The notes under the pieces: model-generated
What the model was told of the DNA's origin: nothing
The model's input: only the letters and a program-made list of their open reading frames with translations
The model's database searches: none
Part shown: positions 22,566 through 34,140 of the stretch, in pieces
Layout of the letters: every line of letters starts with the position of its first letter
How positions within the stretch are numbered: the first letter of the stretch is position 1
Program-made: the position numbers and the translations under genes
DNA from: Aurifilum marmelostoma
Taxonomy: Eukaryota; Ascomycota; Sordariomycetes; Diaporthales; Cryphonectriaceae
Direction of reading: 5' to 3'
Length of the DNA stretch: 64,000 nt
Assembly (NCBI GenBank): GCA_027559495.1
Contig: JAMXSV010000026.1
Location: forward strand, 992,001-1,056,000

Positions 22566-23861
22566 CTATGCCTTCCGGGACCGGGTAGAGGAGGTGCTGG
22601 CGACCTTGGCACCGGTCGTCTTGGCATCACCATTGATAATGGGGCCCTTCTTGGCAAGGAGGTCGTGAGGGTCGGGCAGAGGAGCCTGGGACATGCGGCG
22701 GAGGCCCTTGCGGTGATCGCCCTTGCCGCCCTTCTTGTACGTAGCGAGGTAGAAGGAGATGAAGAGCACGAGGTACGAGGTCAAGACGCCGATTCCAGAG
22801 AAAGCAGCAAACTCCTCACCTCCGCACTTGCCTGCATTGGGCATCCAAGAAAAGTAAGTCGAGGTGAAGTAGGTGTACGACGCAAAGTAAACAAAGCCTG
22901 TTTCCACTGATCAGTCGGGCGGCCCGGTTCCTATTTTTTTTTTTTTTTTTTGGGAAGACCTACCGAGGTCGATGATGAACTGGATGATCTGGAGACGAGT
23001 GACCCACTCCTTCCACCAGCACCGTACCCCACGGGCGCTCTGGAAGTAGTACCAGTACATGACGACGTGGACGGTCAAGTTGAGCGTGATGACGACCCAA
23101 GAGACAGGCGTGCTACCGAGGAGCTGGGTGTAGCAAAGGACAGCGGTGGCGCCATGGTGGTAGCAGTGGAGGAAGGCTGAAAGAGAGGTGAATTAGAGCA
23201 CGTCAGCAGGGGCAGCTCTCATGTGGTGGCACTGAAAATAGTAGTACCGGAGCAGAAAGGAGACAGGGAAAAGATCTTACTCAGGGGCTTCTTCTTGAGG
23301 AAGAGGAAGACGGTGTCCAGGAGCTCGACATACTTGGTGAGGTAGTTCAACTTGAGGGACGGACAGTCAGCCTTTCGGAACACGTAGACGACTAGGCGCG
23401 GCACAGGGGAAGGGGCCGCGCAGGGGCAGCACACTCACGTAGTACAAGACAACAAGAGGCTGGGTCCAGCCGCCGTCATAGTCGCAGATGGCGTAGAAGA
23501 TGCCCTTGCGGACCACAGTAGGCAGGATCTGCTCGACGAAGAGGGCGAGGAGGGAGGCGGAGACGGCCGTGAGGATGAAGTTGTGGATCAGGAAGAGCGT
23601 CTTAAGCTGGAAGGAGTCCCTCTTGCGCATGTATTCACGGCCACCGAAGATGATAATGTAGTAGCAGATGACGAAGATGCCCGTCTCCTTAAGGGTAGAC
23701 ATGGGCGTCACCCCGGCCTGAAATCTGAAGTCCTCAGCCGGGTAGCCAACCAAGGCCTCCCAGACCTTGCTAAAGATAGGCCATAGCTGGATTCCGAAGG
23801 GCCGGTCGATGGTCGGCAGCGGCAAATGCTCGTAAAAGGTCGCGGAGGTCGCGGTGTCCAT
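22566..23861 (-). CDS. Very-long-chain fatty acid elongase (ELO family)
   Basis: Exons 23861-23439, 23350-23281, 23176-22964 and 22897-22566 give 1038 nt, 345 residues. The protein has several membrane helices (for example IFVICYYIIIFGG and LTSYLVLFISFYLA). It carries the ELO signatures KYVELLDTVFLFLKKKPLTFLHCYHHGATA, in which the HxxHH box (HCYHH) supplies the catalytic histidines, and NLTVHVVMYWYYF. ELO proteins are the 3-ketoacyl-CoA synthases of the ER elongation cycle and make C20-C26 acyl chains for sphingolipids and sterol esters. The C-terminus is basic (ATYKKGGKGDHRKGLRR and TRSRKA), as usual for ER-resident elongases. Sequence alone does not show whether it is the ELO2/Fen1 or ELO3/Sur4 type. 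Intron 3 (66 bp) holds an 18-base A/T homopolymer. Confidence 0.94.
22934..22951. repeat. Poly(T)18 tract inside an elongase intron
   Basis: Eighteen consecutive T on the plus strand, read as A18 in the elongase transcript, fill over a quarter of the 66 bp third intron. Confidence 0.85.
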
Positions 23862-26258
23862 GATGTCTCTTAACGTGCGGAGAAGGAGGATACTAGACTG
23901 GTCGTGTGGAACGAGTACTGGAAAAGGAAGAGGAGGTTAGGAAAAACGCCGCTGGTGAGACTGGTCGGGGGCTCGGGATATAAAAAGATAGGACATTGGG
24001 GTACGCGTTGAGACAGGGACTCCCTCCCTCTCCTGGCTCTTTATAGGAAAGGAGAGCGCGCTATTTTGCTGGGCTGAGGATGGTGGTGCGCCCGTTGAAG
24101 AGCTAAGATCGACGAAGGTGTGCTTACCTGAACCTGATCCTGAGTCTGGGGACAAAGGTCGCGCCAAAACAACACGGTCTTCCCAATCTCTTGCTGTCAA
24201 GAAAGAAATATAAGGAGGGACAGGAAGCAACTGGAACAAGAGCACTCCTCTTCAAAAACCCTGGGGGAAAAAGTAGAAGAAGAAGGAGGAAGAAGAAGAA
24301 GAGAAAGGGGAGGGGAAGCACAGTGCCGTGGCAGGACGTGAAGTGCGTGGAGGTTTGGTGAACAAAAAAGACGAGAGGTGGGAAAGAAAAGTTATTTAGG
24401 TGAGGCCGTGTCCCAGTGCAGCACGAGAAAAAGGGGATGGAACGGACGGAATTGGCCAACGGAATGATAATCTGATAATATGCACGGCAGGCAGGGATCC
24501 TGCATGGCGTGGATACCTGGGTACAGAGCAAGCCCACCTAGAACACACCGCGGACGCCGAGGTACATGCAGTCCTAGTGACCGAGTCTATTTTTCAGCCA
24601 GCAATTTGCCATAAGATTGGCTGTTTTTTGTTATTATCCTCTGGTGAGATGGATGAGCAGGTGGAGACATCCTTTTTCCTGCACATAGTAGTATCTCTCC
24701 TCTTCCTTCTTATTTCTCCCCCCTCCCCCCTTCTTCTTCCTCTGTTTGGAATTGGCCCAGGGCATTCGTGCAGTGGTCACTTTAGCTGCAACCAAGGTAT
24801 ATCTATAGTTTATCAAGCGATTCTCGCTTCCTTGCTTCGCGTAGATTTCTCGATGAGATCTGTCACTTTAAGTGTGCACTGTTGCTGTCAGCATCTGTTC
24901 CACCTTGGCACGTCCCCGCCCTGTCCTGTCCTCGCTGAGAACCAAAACCCCGGGCGTCCCGTTACACAGGTGATCCATGCCGCATGCTTTCGTGTAAGTT
25001 GAACTGACCTGTGCAGCCGAGTGTCAGTTGCTCTCTTGTCCCGATGACGCCGCCCAGGGGTGTGCTCTACCTGTACAATCGACTGATCGGCCGGAAAAGG
25101 TAGCACACACAAGTCCTACTACTAATTCTGTTGATACACCACAATGAATTGCTCGACGTGTTGAACAATACTCGCAAGGTTCGTGGTCGGCAATGTCAAA
25201 TTTTTGAGTGTTGTCCGTTTTGGGTATAACAAATTTCGTCTGTGCATGGCACAAGTAGGGATAGGTACTAGGGTTCCACCCAGCCTGAACGGTGGTCGGG
25301 TTCATCTGCGTAGCATACTGCAGTGCCACCTATAGTATGTGCTATAGTAGTAGGAGTAGTAGTTGCCAGTGTGGTTGCAGATGGTGTACTGCACTGTTGT
25401 CGTCAACGGCAAGCTGGCACGTGTTAAGCACTGGGTAATGACACTGATGACGTATCGCTGCTACAGTGAAGAATATACTGCCATGTATCAAGTAGCACAC
25501 TCAAAAAGCAACTCCACTGTGTGCTTCCAGGTTCATGAGAACCAATCTACTTGCTGCTTGCTTTTTAGTACTAGAAGTCTGTTTTCAGACATCAAGTCAT
25601 ATGAGACACGCCGTCAAGACCAGCTAGTACACTCACTACCAAGCGATCCCGGCTTCTGAAAGGGGCAAAGAAAAGGACAAAATAAAATTTTAAAAAAACT
25701 GATCTGCTTGACATATACTCTAGAGTGCAGCAACGGTCGTATTGAGAGGCAAGGCTCGTGCCGGCCGTTCGTCTCTGAAGAGACCCATAAGCTGTGCATA
25801 CTTCATGATAGAAAGCAGACACAAGCTGTTCCTGTACGGTGAAAGATGACACGATGACCCCACCCCTGGGCCCTCAGCATCCTCACATCAGCTTGGGATT
25901 GAGGGCAAGGTAGGCTATCCTCGGCAACACAAAATTCGAGGATCTGGACATGCAGAAGAATAAGACTCTATAGCCGAGACGGGCAATTGATGTCCCCATG
26001 CTGTATGTATGTGTGGTGTGATATTACCCTTTTGTGTTTTCGTCGAGCACCTCCAACATCTTGCAGATCGTGTCAGGCTCCTCTCGCTCATCCTTCGCGT
26101 GTCTCAATCCAGGCAAGTGGGCTGTCGATGAAAAAAGCTGGGAGCCCGCAAATCCAGAACATCACACAGTCAAGGTACCGATTATCCCGTTCTGGCCCCG
26201 TGTCAGGCGCTGTGGAGATAAGCCAGTACGACTGACTCTGCTTCCAAATACCCCGCCC

Positions 26259-26265
26259 TGATTGG
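26259..26265 (-). promoter_or_regulatory. CCAAT box (inverse) upstream of COX6
   Basis: TGATTGG, the complement of CCAATCA, lies about 300 bp upstream of the COX6 ATG. CCAAT is the core site of the fungal Hap2/3/5 complex, a regulator of respiratory genes. The binding itself is an inference. Confidence 0.4.
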
Positions 26266-26432
26266 TCGGCCACCAAGCTATGAGGGAAAGTGGTCCGATC
26301 AATTGTTACTGCCAAATTTCGTCCAGACCAACCTGCACCGGGCAAGCCTGAACCACCCGAGCGAGAGAGAGGAGGAACCACAAACAGCTCTCTTCCTACC
26401 TTCCATTACTCTCCCTCACCCCGTCACCACAG

Positions 26433-26439
26433 CCAATCA
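26433..26439 (+). promoter_or_regulatory. CCAAT box (CCAATCA) upstream of COX6
   Basis: A full CCAATCA match lies 129 bp before the COX6 ATG, a typical place for a Hap2/3/5 site. Together with the inverse copy at 26259 it makes a plausible respiratory control region. Confidence 0.5.
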
Positions 26440-26547
26440 CTCTCCACTCGAACTTTTTAGCTCTCGACTCTTTTATTTCGAGGCCCAGCCCTTCGCCTTG
26501 CCCGTCCTTGCTTCTACCCACCCCCAAGCCGATCAAAACATATCCCG

Positions 26548-26561
26548 AAAAAAAAAAAAAA
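26548..26561 (+). promoter_or_regulatory. A14 tract in the COX6 leader
   Basis: Fourteen consecutive A end 6 nt before the COX6 ATG. If transcribed, this is an A-rich leader, a form known to bind poly(A)-binding protein in some yeast mRNAs. Length error in the homopolymer is also possible. Confidence 0.45.
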
Positions 26562-26567
26562 CAGAAA

Positions 26568-27437
26568 ATGTCTCTCCTTCGCATCGCCGCCCGGGGCCCC
26601 GCGACCTCAACCTCCTCCTTCTTCCGAGCCACCACCCTCCGAGCCCGGCCTTCGATTGCCCTCGCCCGTCCGGCCTTCAGCACCTCATCGCGCCTGCGAT
26701 CCGAGCACCAAGAGGAGTCTTTCGAGGACTTCAGCGCCAGGTGAGACCCTTCTTCCCCGTCGCGACCACCCACCCCGGGCCAAGGGAAGACAGCAAGAGA
26801 GGCCCACCAAGGGACGCCAGAGGTGTCAGTCAGGGAAACAAGTCACGTCATATACCCCGGCCGAGGTCAATTGGGTCGCGACACGAGCTCCAGCACGGGT
26901 CAATGAGCTGACGTACCCCCCTCTTGTGGTGATGTAGATACGAGAAGGAGTTTGAGAATGTGCAGGACGTCTTTGAGCTCCAGGTCAGTCTTTCTGCTTG
27001 CCCAACAGCCGCGCGCGCATATGAGGCTCAGGATCCACACACCCCCTCGTTCCTGCCTTTGGACGACGCCGGCATTAAGCTTGACGGGCTGAACTGACGT
27101 CGTGATGCAGCGCAACCTGAACAACGCTTTCGCCTACGATCTCGTCCCCTCGCCTTCGGTGTGCACCGCCGCTCTGCGCGCCGCCCGGAGGGTCAACGAC
27201 TACCCTACCGCCGTCCGGATCTTCGAGGGTACGTGCACGGTGCAACCTCGTGTAGACGACGACTTGCTGCAGATTAGGGCCATGGTTTACTGACGCTGGT
27301 GGGCAATAGGTATCAAGTCCAAGGTTGAGAACAACGAGCAGTACCAGCAATACCTCAAGGAGCTCAAGCCCCTGCGCGAGGAACTCGGTGTCATGCTGAA
27401 GGAGGATCTGTACCCAGAGTCCAAGGAGGAGCACTAG
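26568..27437 (+). CDS. cox6: Cytochrome c oxidase subunit VI (COX6/Va)
   Basis: Exons 26568-26740, 26938-26983, 27111-27228 and 27310-27437 give 465 nt, 154 residues. Residues 1 to about 40 (MSLLRIAARGPATS onward) are rich in Arg, Ser and Ala with no acidic residues, a mitochondrial presequence. The mature part shows the subunit Va/VI fold: SFEDFSARYEKEFENVQDVFELQRNLNNAFAYDLVPSPSV, then ALRAARRVNDYPTAVRIFEGIKSKV, and the C-terminal EELGVMLKEDLYPE. This nuclear-encoded subunit sits on the matrix side of complex IV and affects its assembly and regulation. Two CCAAT boxes lie upstream, in keeping with respiratory control. It converges with the chromatin gene, with 784 bp between stops. Confidence 0.96.
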
Positions 27438-28221
27438 ACACAGATGCTGCCTCGAGGCTGACTTCCCAGGGAGTCATCCTGTCGAACCTATCGATGGCGG
27501 AAGGGAGCAGACCCGAGGACAGGCCGGCATTCTCCCTTGCGGCCCGATGATTCGAAAAGCAGCTTGAGAAGAGCAGTTTTCTGTATATGTGTTCTACCAC
27601 CAATTATTCCGGGGCAAAAAAAAATCAGAATCGAGCCATAGACAAAAAAGCAAAGAGAAGAGAGGGTGCGAGGAGCGAAGGAGGGAGGCAAACAGGGTTG
27701 ATATCCATTCCAAATCTCCATTTTCACTTGCAATAGAAGCGAGGCAGGGAGGCGCGGAGGCTAAGTTCAATCTTAAATGCGGTGTACGTTTTTCGATGAT
27801 ATGACACAGTCGAATAAAGACGCGGTGGGTGACGACTATCCCGTGCTGCTTGTCTTGTCCACGGTTATGTGTTGCCCGAACTTCATGGATGCTCGACCTA
27901 GCTCATCTTACTCGATTCCCCAATGTGTGTGCCGCTTTCCCCTACTCATTGAGCATCATAGGTCATTGGTATAAGTATATATACATTCCTCGTCGAGGAC
28001 GTCATATTTACGAACACACCTGCACGAACAGTAAATATTAATGCAAGACGAAGTGAATGCGAACCCCTTTGGCTGTCTGCAATGAACTACTAGTCTATCC
28101 GTGTCCCTCCCCAGTCCCGTCTCCAGCACAAGCAAGTGTAATTATACATGGCCAGAGCACAAGACGAAACATCATCTGCCTGATCCTCCTGTCAGCCCGA
28201 GAAGCGGCGCTCCGTGCGTTC
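27438..28221. other. Intergenic, convergent 3' sides
   Basis: These 784 bp lie between the COX6 stop and the stop of the chromodomain/HDA gene and should contain both 3' UTRs. I see no further gene. Confidence 0.65.
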
Positions 28222-31200
28222 CTACAGCTCTCTCAGATGCGCTGACCTAGGCCCAAACAGATTGCCTCCCGGTCCACCGCCGTTTCCACCATTTCCGCTT
28301 CCGCCAGAGCCTCCGTTGTTGCTGTAACTCTCGGCAACGGGGCTCGTGTTCCGGCTGCTCACCTGACGAATGCGCGGCGAGCGGGGCACACTACTTCCGC
28401 GAGTCTCACGGCCGCCGAAGCGTGCCTTGTACGCGCGCAACTCCTCGCTGCGGCGTTCAATCTCGCGCTCGCGGTCGAGACGGATCTCCCTCTCCGCCAT
28501 CCACTTGTGGCGCAGCGACTCGTCTGTGCGCGCCTCGGCCATGCGGCGGATCTCAATCAGATTCGCGCTGCCGCGGGCCTCGAGCTCCCGCACCTGCCTC
28601 CTCAGCTCAGCATTCTCCTGACCAAGGGCCGCGGCCTTATCCGAGGCGTCCTGATAGCGGTCCCGCGCGAAGTCGAGGTCCTTGCGGATGCTTGCGGCCT
28701 GACGCTCGCCATTGGCAGCCAGTTCCTGTGCCTCCTTGAGGGCAAGCTCGCGCTGGGCGGATTCGGCTTGAGTCGGGTTCTCGGATTTGCTGAGCTCCCG
28801 GAGGAGGGCCTCGAGCTGCTGCTTGTCCTCGGTGAGTCTAGCGACCTTGGACTCACTGCGCTCGAGCTCCTTCTGGACCCTCTCCTTCTCATGGATGGCC
28901 CGGTTGCGCTCAGCCTCGAACTTGCCCCGTTCGCCAACGGCTTCGTAGTATTTAGGATGAAACCTTTGGATGGTCTTGACATAGCTCTTGACCTCTTCAC
29001 TCTTTTTGTTCAGGCCTGATTGTAGATCCTTAACCTGCGAAGGGGGGGAAGGGTATTGCGTCAGCGGTTCTCGTAAGATGCAGTGCGGTGTCGATCCACT
29101 TACAAGGGCGACTAGATCCTCTAGCTTCTCGAGCGAAATTTGAGCCATGCCATCCTTCACCTGCGCGTTGTTGCCAACGAGGGCCATCAACTCCTCACTG
29201 AGCTGCTCAGCATTGGACGGTGGGCCCATGCGGACCCGCTTAGGCTTCTCATCCTCGTCCTCCTCCCCTGCGACCTCCCGTCTGCGCTTCATGTTCCCGA
29301 TCGACAACACCCGCTCTCGTACGTTTTTGTAGTAATCAAAGATGTATTCAGGGATGTGCTGGTGGTCCCATGTGTCCCACTTAAGATCAATGGGATGAAA
29401 TCCGGTCTCATCTACCAGGTACCGAATCAAATCATCGGCGAGCTGGTGAGGCGCTAGTATGCCGTTCAAGACCGTGTCATCCTCTGCATAATTGACCAAC
29501 TCCGTAATGCATTGCAGCTGCGCGAACCTTCTTTCCATGGGACCCATTTTGGGAGACAGACGCTGGTTGAGATGCTCAAGAGAGCAATACTCGACCAGGC
29601 AGAAGATCATAGGGGTCTGGTCGTTGAGTTCTTTGGTCTTGTACGGCTGAAGCACACCGCAGGCCTCCGCTGTCTCGTCGTAGGCGATGACAATGCTCTT
29701 GGTGAGATGGGGCGGTTGTGCTGGTAGATTCGTGTCAACCAGAACCACCTTGCAATCGACTTCGGACGATGGTTGCGACCAGTCCAGTTGATGTGCATGA
29801 CGGTACGTGAAGCCGCCCTGGCTCACAATTGCCTCCACCTTCTCTGTCACTGGGCCACCAGCAGCAAGGATGATGATTTCGACTTCGACGTCTCGCAACA
29901 GGTCGAGAAATTCGTAGAGAAACGAGAGCTTTCCCGTAGTATCGCGAGCATATTTCATCCATTCTTCCTGTGTCAGGGTGTCCAGATCTTTGTGGTATGG
30001 TGGGAGATTGCTCATCTCGCACAGGGAGCGAAGCATCTCATCGATCCTCGCGACTATTCTATTGTCCAACGAGCCCAGCGTGTTTTGGCAGAAGCTGGCG
30101 CTGAAGTCTTGGATGTCCTGGCGATGGGCGCTGAGAATTTCCGACCACTGCGCTCGAGCCCGTGCTGCGGGTGGTAATGCAATTATGTACTGGTTCCCTG
30201 CCGTATCCGCGGAAGGGAGGATCCCATATCGATCTTCTTCCCCCATCACCGTGTCCGGAGTCTTTGATTCCGCCACAGGTTCAGCAGTACCAAGCATGTG
30301 AGAGTCTTGCGACAATGCTTCTAGAAGTGGGCCTGACACTGTTTCCGCAAGCAATGCAGCCGGTGAGATTGTGGCGGGTATGTCATTGTTGTTTGGGCCA
30401 CCGGGTTCGAGTCCATGATTGCTAGCTGCCGTCGCAGAGGCCATAGTCGCAGAGGCAGCAGGGTTGCTCGTGGCCGATGTTGGTATGATGGCCGCCGGGG
30501 ATGCCTCGTGTGACTCGGCCACTGACGCAGAAATCCGCTGAGGATCTAGCGGATTGGAAAACAGCACAGCCCCAGTATCATGACTCCATGATGGCGCGAG
30601 CTCTCCACCAACTTGTGGAGTTATATGCCCCGGGTTCTCAGTGCCATCCAGCTCGACAGTCCTGATGATCTCGGGTGGCGAGATGGGTGTGGGGGGCTCG
30701 TTCACACTTCGGTCTGCTCCAGTACTTGTTTGCGAAGCATCGGCTGAGCGCTCAGAAGGCTGTCTCACATGTGGTGGAATGGAGAATTGCATCTGGATGG
30801 CTCGAAGCATTTCTAGTGCGGCGCGCTCCGACTCAGGAGGCTGCGAATCATCCATTATTGCGAGCGGTGGTTATGTGTCTGCTGGGATAGTGTATTAGTG
30901 GAGCCGGACTGCTGCATGATACCTATCAATCATCTTGAATCTGCGTGAAATTTGTGCGGAACAGGCTATTTCTCTTACAGGTTGATGCAGCACAGGAGCT
31001 GATCCGTGCGGCTCAGAGGTGCCCTGTTGACGCTGTTCAGACCCTCCTGATCTTTCCTGTGACGTATCTGGGACGACCTCGTAGTCTTCAGGCACGGAAA
31101 GAAAAGCTTCGGTTTGTGTCAGAAAGTGGGATTGATGATTTGACAGTGGCGAAGTCTTTTGTGCTGGCTGGTGAGAGTCGTCCGGAGGTGTCCCCTGCGC

Positions 31201-32433
31201 AGGTAATATGAGCTCTTGAGACGCCTTTGCCAGGGCGATAAGCCCTTGAGATTGTAAATCAGAAGACTTGGCTGATAGACTGAACTCGCCAGTCTCGAAC
31301 GGAGGTTGCGTCAAGAAACCGTCAAAAGTATTCCTAGAGGAAGTGGGTCTAGCTGAGCTTTGAGAGCCCAGAACAGGCCGTAGCAGAGGAGTAGAAGGGT
31401 GTTGTTGAGAGAGGAGCTGGCCTTCAGCTTGAAAGGAAATCGAGGCGTGCTGAAAGGAAAGCTGATTGTTATCAGGCTGTCTGGACGGAACTGAGGACCC
31501 TGATGACTGTTTGTGGCTGGCTTTGTGGCTTTCAACCTCACTTTGCAGGAGTTCTTCGCCAGTCCACAACACTTCCACAGGATCCTGGCTGAAATCTGTG
31601 GAAAGTTCCTGTGAATCGGGGATGGTAGTCTGGCTGACACGGTTTTTGTTCTTGCTGGCTGTTGGTGACTGCCGAGACAGGTCCGACCCAGGGACGATGG
31701 ACTGCGAATCAGCAATACCACCAACGCCTTTGTCTGGGTTAGAAGAGATGATGATGAATTGTGGTGGCGGTAGTTCGTCCTCACAGGTGGGATAGGGAAA
31801 GTTGGAAAGTTGAGACGCAGAAATAGCCAGGACGTCAAGAGTGTCGAAGTCAGGTTTGGACCTGAGGAAGTCTGATTTGGTCTGAAGCTCAATGTAGATG
31901 GTGCCACGAATGCTGCTGGGCGATGGCTCTGTGACTTGATCCCGCGTTGATTTTGGACTCGACGATGCGATACCAAGCAGGACCCGACGTTGTTTCTCCC
32001 ACTCCCAGTCCTCAACGGCCTCCTCGTTGGCGTTTGCCGCAGGCTCCTGTTTTGTAAGGTTAGCAGCTGCATGACCACTCGACTGATGAGTTAAGGAGAA
32101 GAAGGAAGAAGAAGAAACGTAGTGAGCCCAACTCACCCAGGAAGGCTCAAAGACTTCCCCTGTGATTGGGTTATCAGCCCAGTCGATCTTGTAATAGCGT
32201 TGGCCGCCTATGACCTTCTCGTCGATAATATCCTTGATGGCGAAAAGGTCGTTTGGGAGAGGCTTATCATGCAGCTCTTGCCTCTTGGTCTTCTTGGCAC
32301 GAGCCGACGTGTTCTTGCTCCTGTGGGCCGTCTTACGAGTGTGTCTCCGTGGCTGCTCCGAGGCGGTGGTGCTGGCGGTGTTTGCTGTCACCTGAGACGA
32401 CGATGTCCTGGTCCTGCGCTCCGGACTGATCAT
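28222..32433 (-). CDS. Chromodomain plus HDA2/3-like histone deacetylase complex subunit
   Basis: The proposed single gene has exons 32433-32137, 32046-30979, 30840-29104 and 29034-28222 (3915 nt, 1304 residues). Residues about 65-120 form a chromodomain (IIDEKVIGGQRYYKIDW, then EPSW joined to EEAVEDWEWEKQRR); this fold reads methylated histone H3. A long Ser/Gln-rich disordered region follows. The C-terminal half resembles the HDA2/HDA3 subunits of class II deacetylase complexes: FLDLLRDVEVEIIILAAGG, DCKVVLVDTNLPAQPPH and FCLVEYCSLEHLNQRLSPKM. A long coiled coil and a Gly/Asn-rich tail end it. The role would be recruiting a class II deacetylase to silent chromatin. The join at 30978-30841 is inferred: all three frames just after the nearest upstream AG are closed, so the acceptor must lie at or after the CAG at 30843-30841. 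Two adjacent genes (28222-30855 and 30895-32433) remain possible. Confidence 0.8.
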
Positions 32434-34140
32434 TGACGCCTAGTTCAAGTTTGCGACACGACCCATAGCAGCAGTAGACGTCGCGCTGGAAGAGAACGCG
32501 GGTACAAATTTGGAACAGTCGCAGAATGAACAGTGTGCTACGCGTAGGAAAGGGCTGGTTGGCACCTGCGAAGGGTTGACTGTGAAGGCCGACCGCGATG
32601 GTGAGATGCTATGAGTAGTAGAGACAAAGTAAAGATGGGTGGCAGGCACCGGCTGACAAGGGGCTCCCTGCCAAGCATGGTCGCACAAGGCTGGGTCCTC
32701 TCTTGCCCAATGCGGCATGCCACCTGCATCAATGCGCGATTCCGCTCCTTGTTTGTACCAAGTATATCAGGGCAACTCACGCGGGTTTCTGGCTTTTTCT
32801 GTTGAGTTTTGAGCCTGAAAGGTGCCAGTGAGCCAAATTACATACTATACATGGGACTATACATCGTGGAAATGATCCAAAAATGAATCTGCGCTGCCTC
32901 ATGATGCGGCAATCCAGTCTCCATATTCCCCCAGCACGTCCTTCAGGGGGGGAGGTGCGATCGCAAGCGGCAGCACCCAGCTGCACAGAAGGATCACGTG
33001 TACTAAAGTACAGCAGTCAGCATTACCACTGTCTTTCAGTGCAGTTTGGCTGCAACGGGCCCCTGACTGAGCCTGTGCATACTACCATGTACGGTATCCT
33101 CCTCGCGTGACCCCCCCCCCTCTCAGACGCCGCCATTGATATTGCTACATGGCATTCTGTTTTTTCTAATTTAATTAAACTTAGCCAGGTGCACAGAAGC
33201 AACAGCAGATCACAGCCTAGCAAACGAACAACCCAGAGAGAAATCTTATGTATATCTACTAAACAAAGCCAAGGCCAGGCAACACTGTTGCGGATGTGTG
33301 TGCGGGCTACATATCTTCCAGATATGGTTTTGACACATGACAAACAAGTACAGTTCAGCAGTTAATTCCCTCTCATCTTCCAAAATTTGAGCAAAGTCAA
33401 TTTGTCATTATTTTTTCGTGTTCTTTTCCATTTCTTCCTCATGTGCTCTTTGATTGGTTCATTGGGCCTGATGAGCAGGCTTGACACATTTATGTCTTCT
33501 GTCGAACCACCCATACTGCTAGAGACCTCGAGGGAGAAAAGGGTGTCCTCAGAGGATATGCTTTGATACATACATACATACACTCATGCTTTTCAACCTT
33601 GCCAGTTCCTTCTCCCTGCTTTTATTGTTTCCCCCGAAAGTACTCAAGTTCAGCACCTCCCAGCGGTGTGAGTTGCCCTGTTCGGCACGCTGACCGGAGA
33701 CCATTCTAGCGTACGGGGCTACCTTCTGCAGGCCCGCCGGGCCCGCCTCCTACGGCAAGTACGGCATGCCCTGTGCCGCTGCAAGTCCAATGGTTTGTGC
33801 ACGTTTTGGCAGGCCTGACAGACCAAACCCCAGCGACATACTTATCATGACCTCACCCGACGCCAGACTTCCCGGGCCCGGCTATCTGGATGACTTCAAG
33901 ATTATATACGACGTAGCAGCGAGGGGAGGGGATCGTCGCTGCACATGCATCGCTAATTTGACCAAGGATGGCCAAGCATGAAGCTCAAAAGCTTTCTACA
34001 AATTCAGACATGTCTGCCACCTTCTCTCAGGCCCGTCGTGCTCTTTCCCCTCTGAGGCCACGCCCGCCACACTAATTTTCCCGCGACGCACCACGGTGAC
34101 AGGTCAAGAGGATAGAAAAAACACGCCCGCAGCAACCAGG
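32434..34140. other. Intergenic, divergent promoters
   Basis: This 1.7 kb separates the chromatin gene (-) and the phosphodiesterase (+). There is no supported gene. A ten-C run lies at 33111-33120. Confidence 0.6.

Larger units (their letters stand above)
23862..26567. other. Intergenic, elongase/COX6 divergent promoters
   Basis: This 2.7 kb separates the elongase (-) and COX6 (+) starts. I found no convincing coding sequence or RNA gene. The part next to the elongase (about 23880-24400) is rich in GGA/AAG, so CT-rich in the elongase sense, as in a long leader. The part next to COX6 holds CCAAT boxes. Confidence 0.6.

Noticed and set aside
30855..30895. CCCAGCAG acceptor just before MDDSQ as the splice site joining the chromodomain and HDA parts
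   Set aside because: All three frames after it reach a stop before or just after the ATG, so it cannot join the two parts; it could serve only as a leader acceptor for a separate gene.
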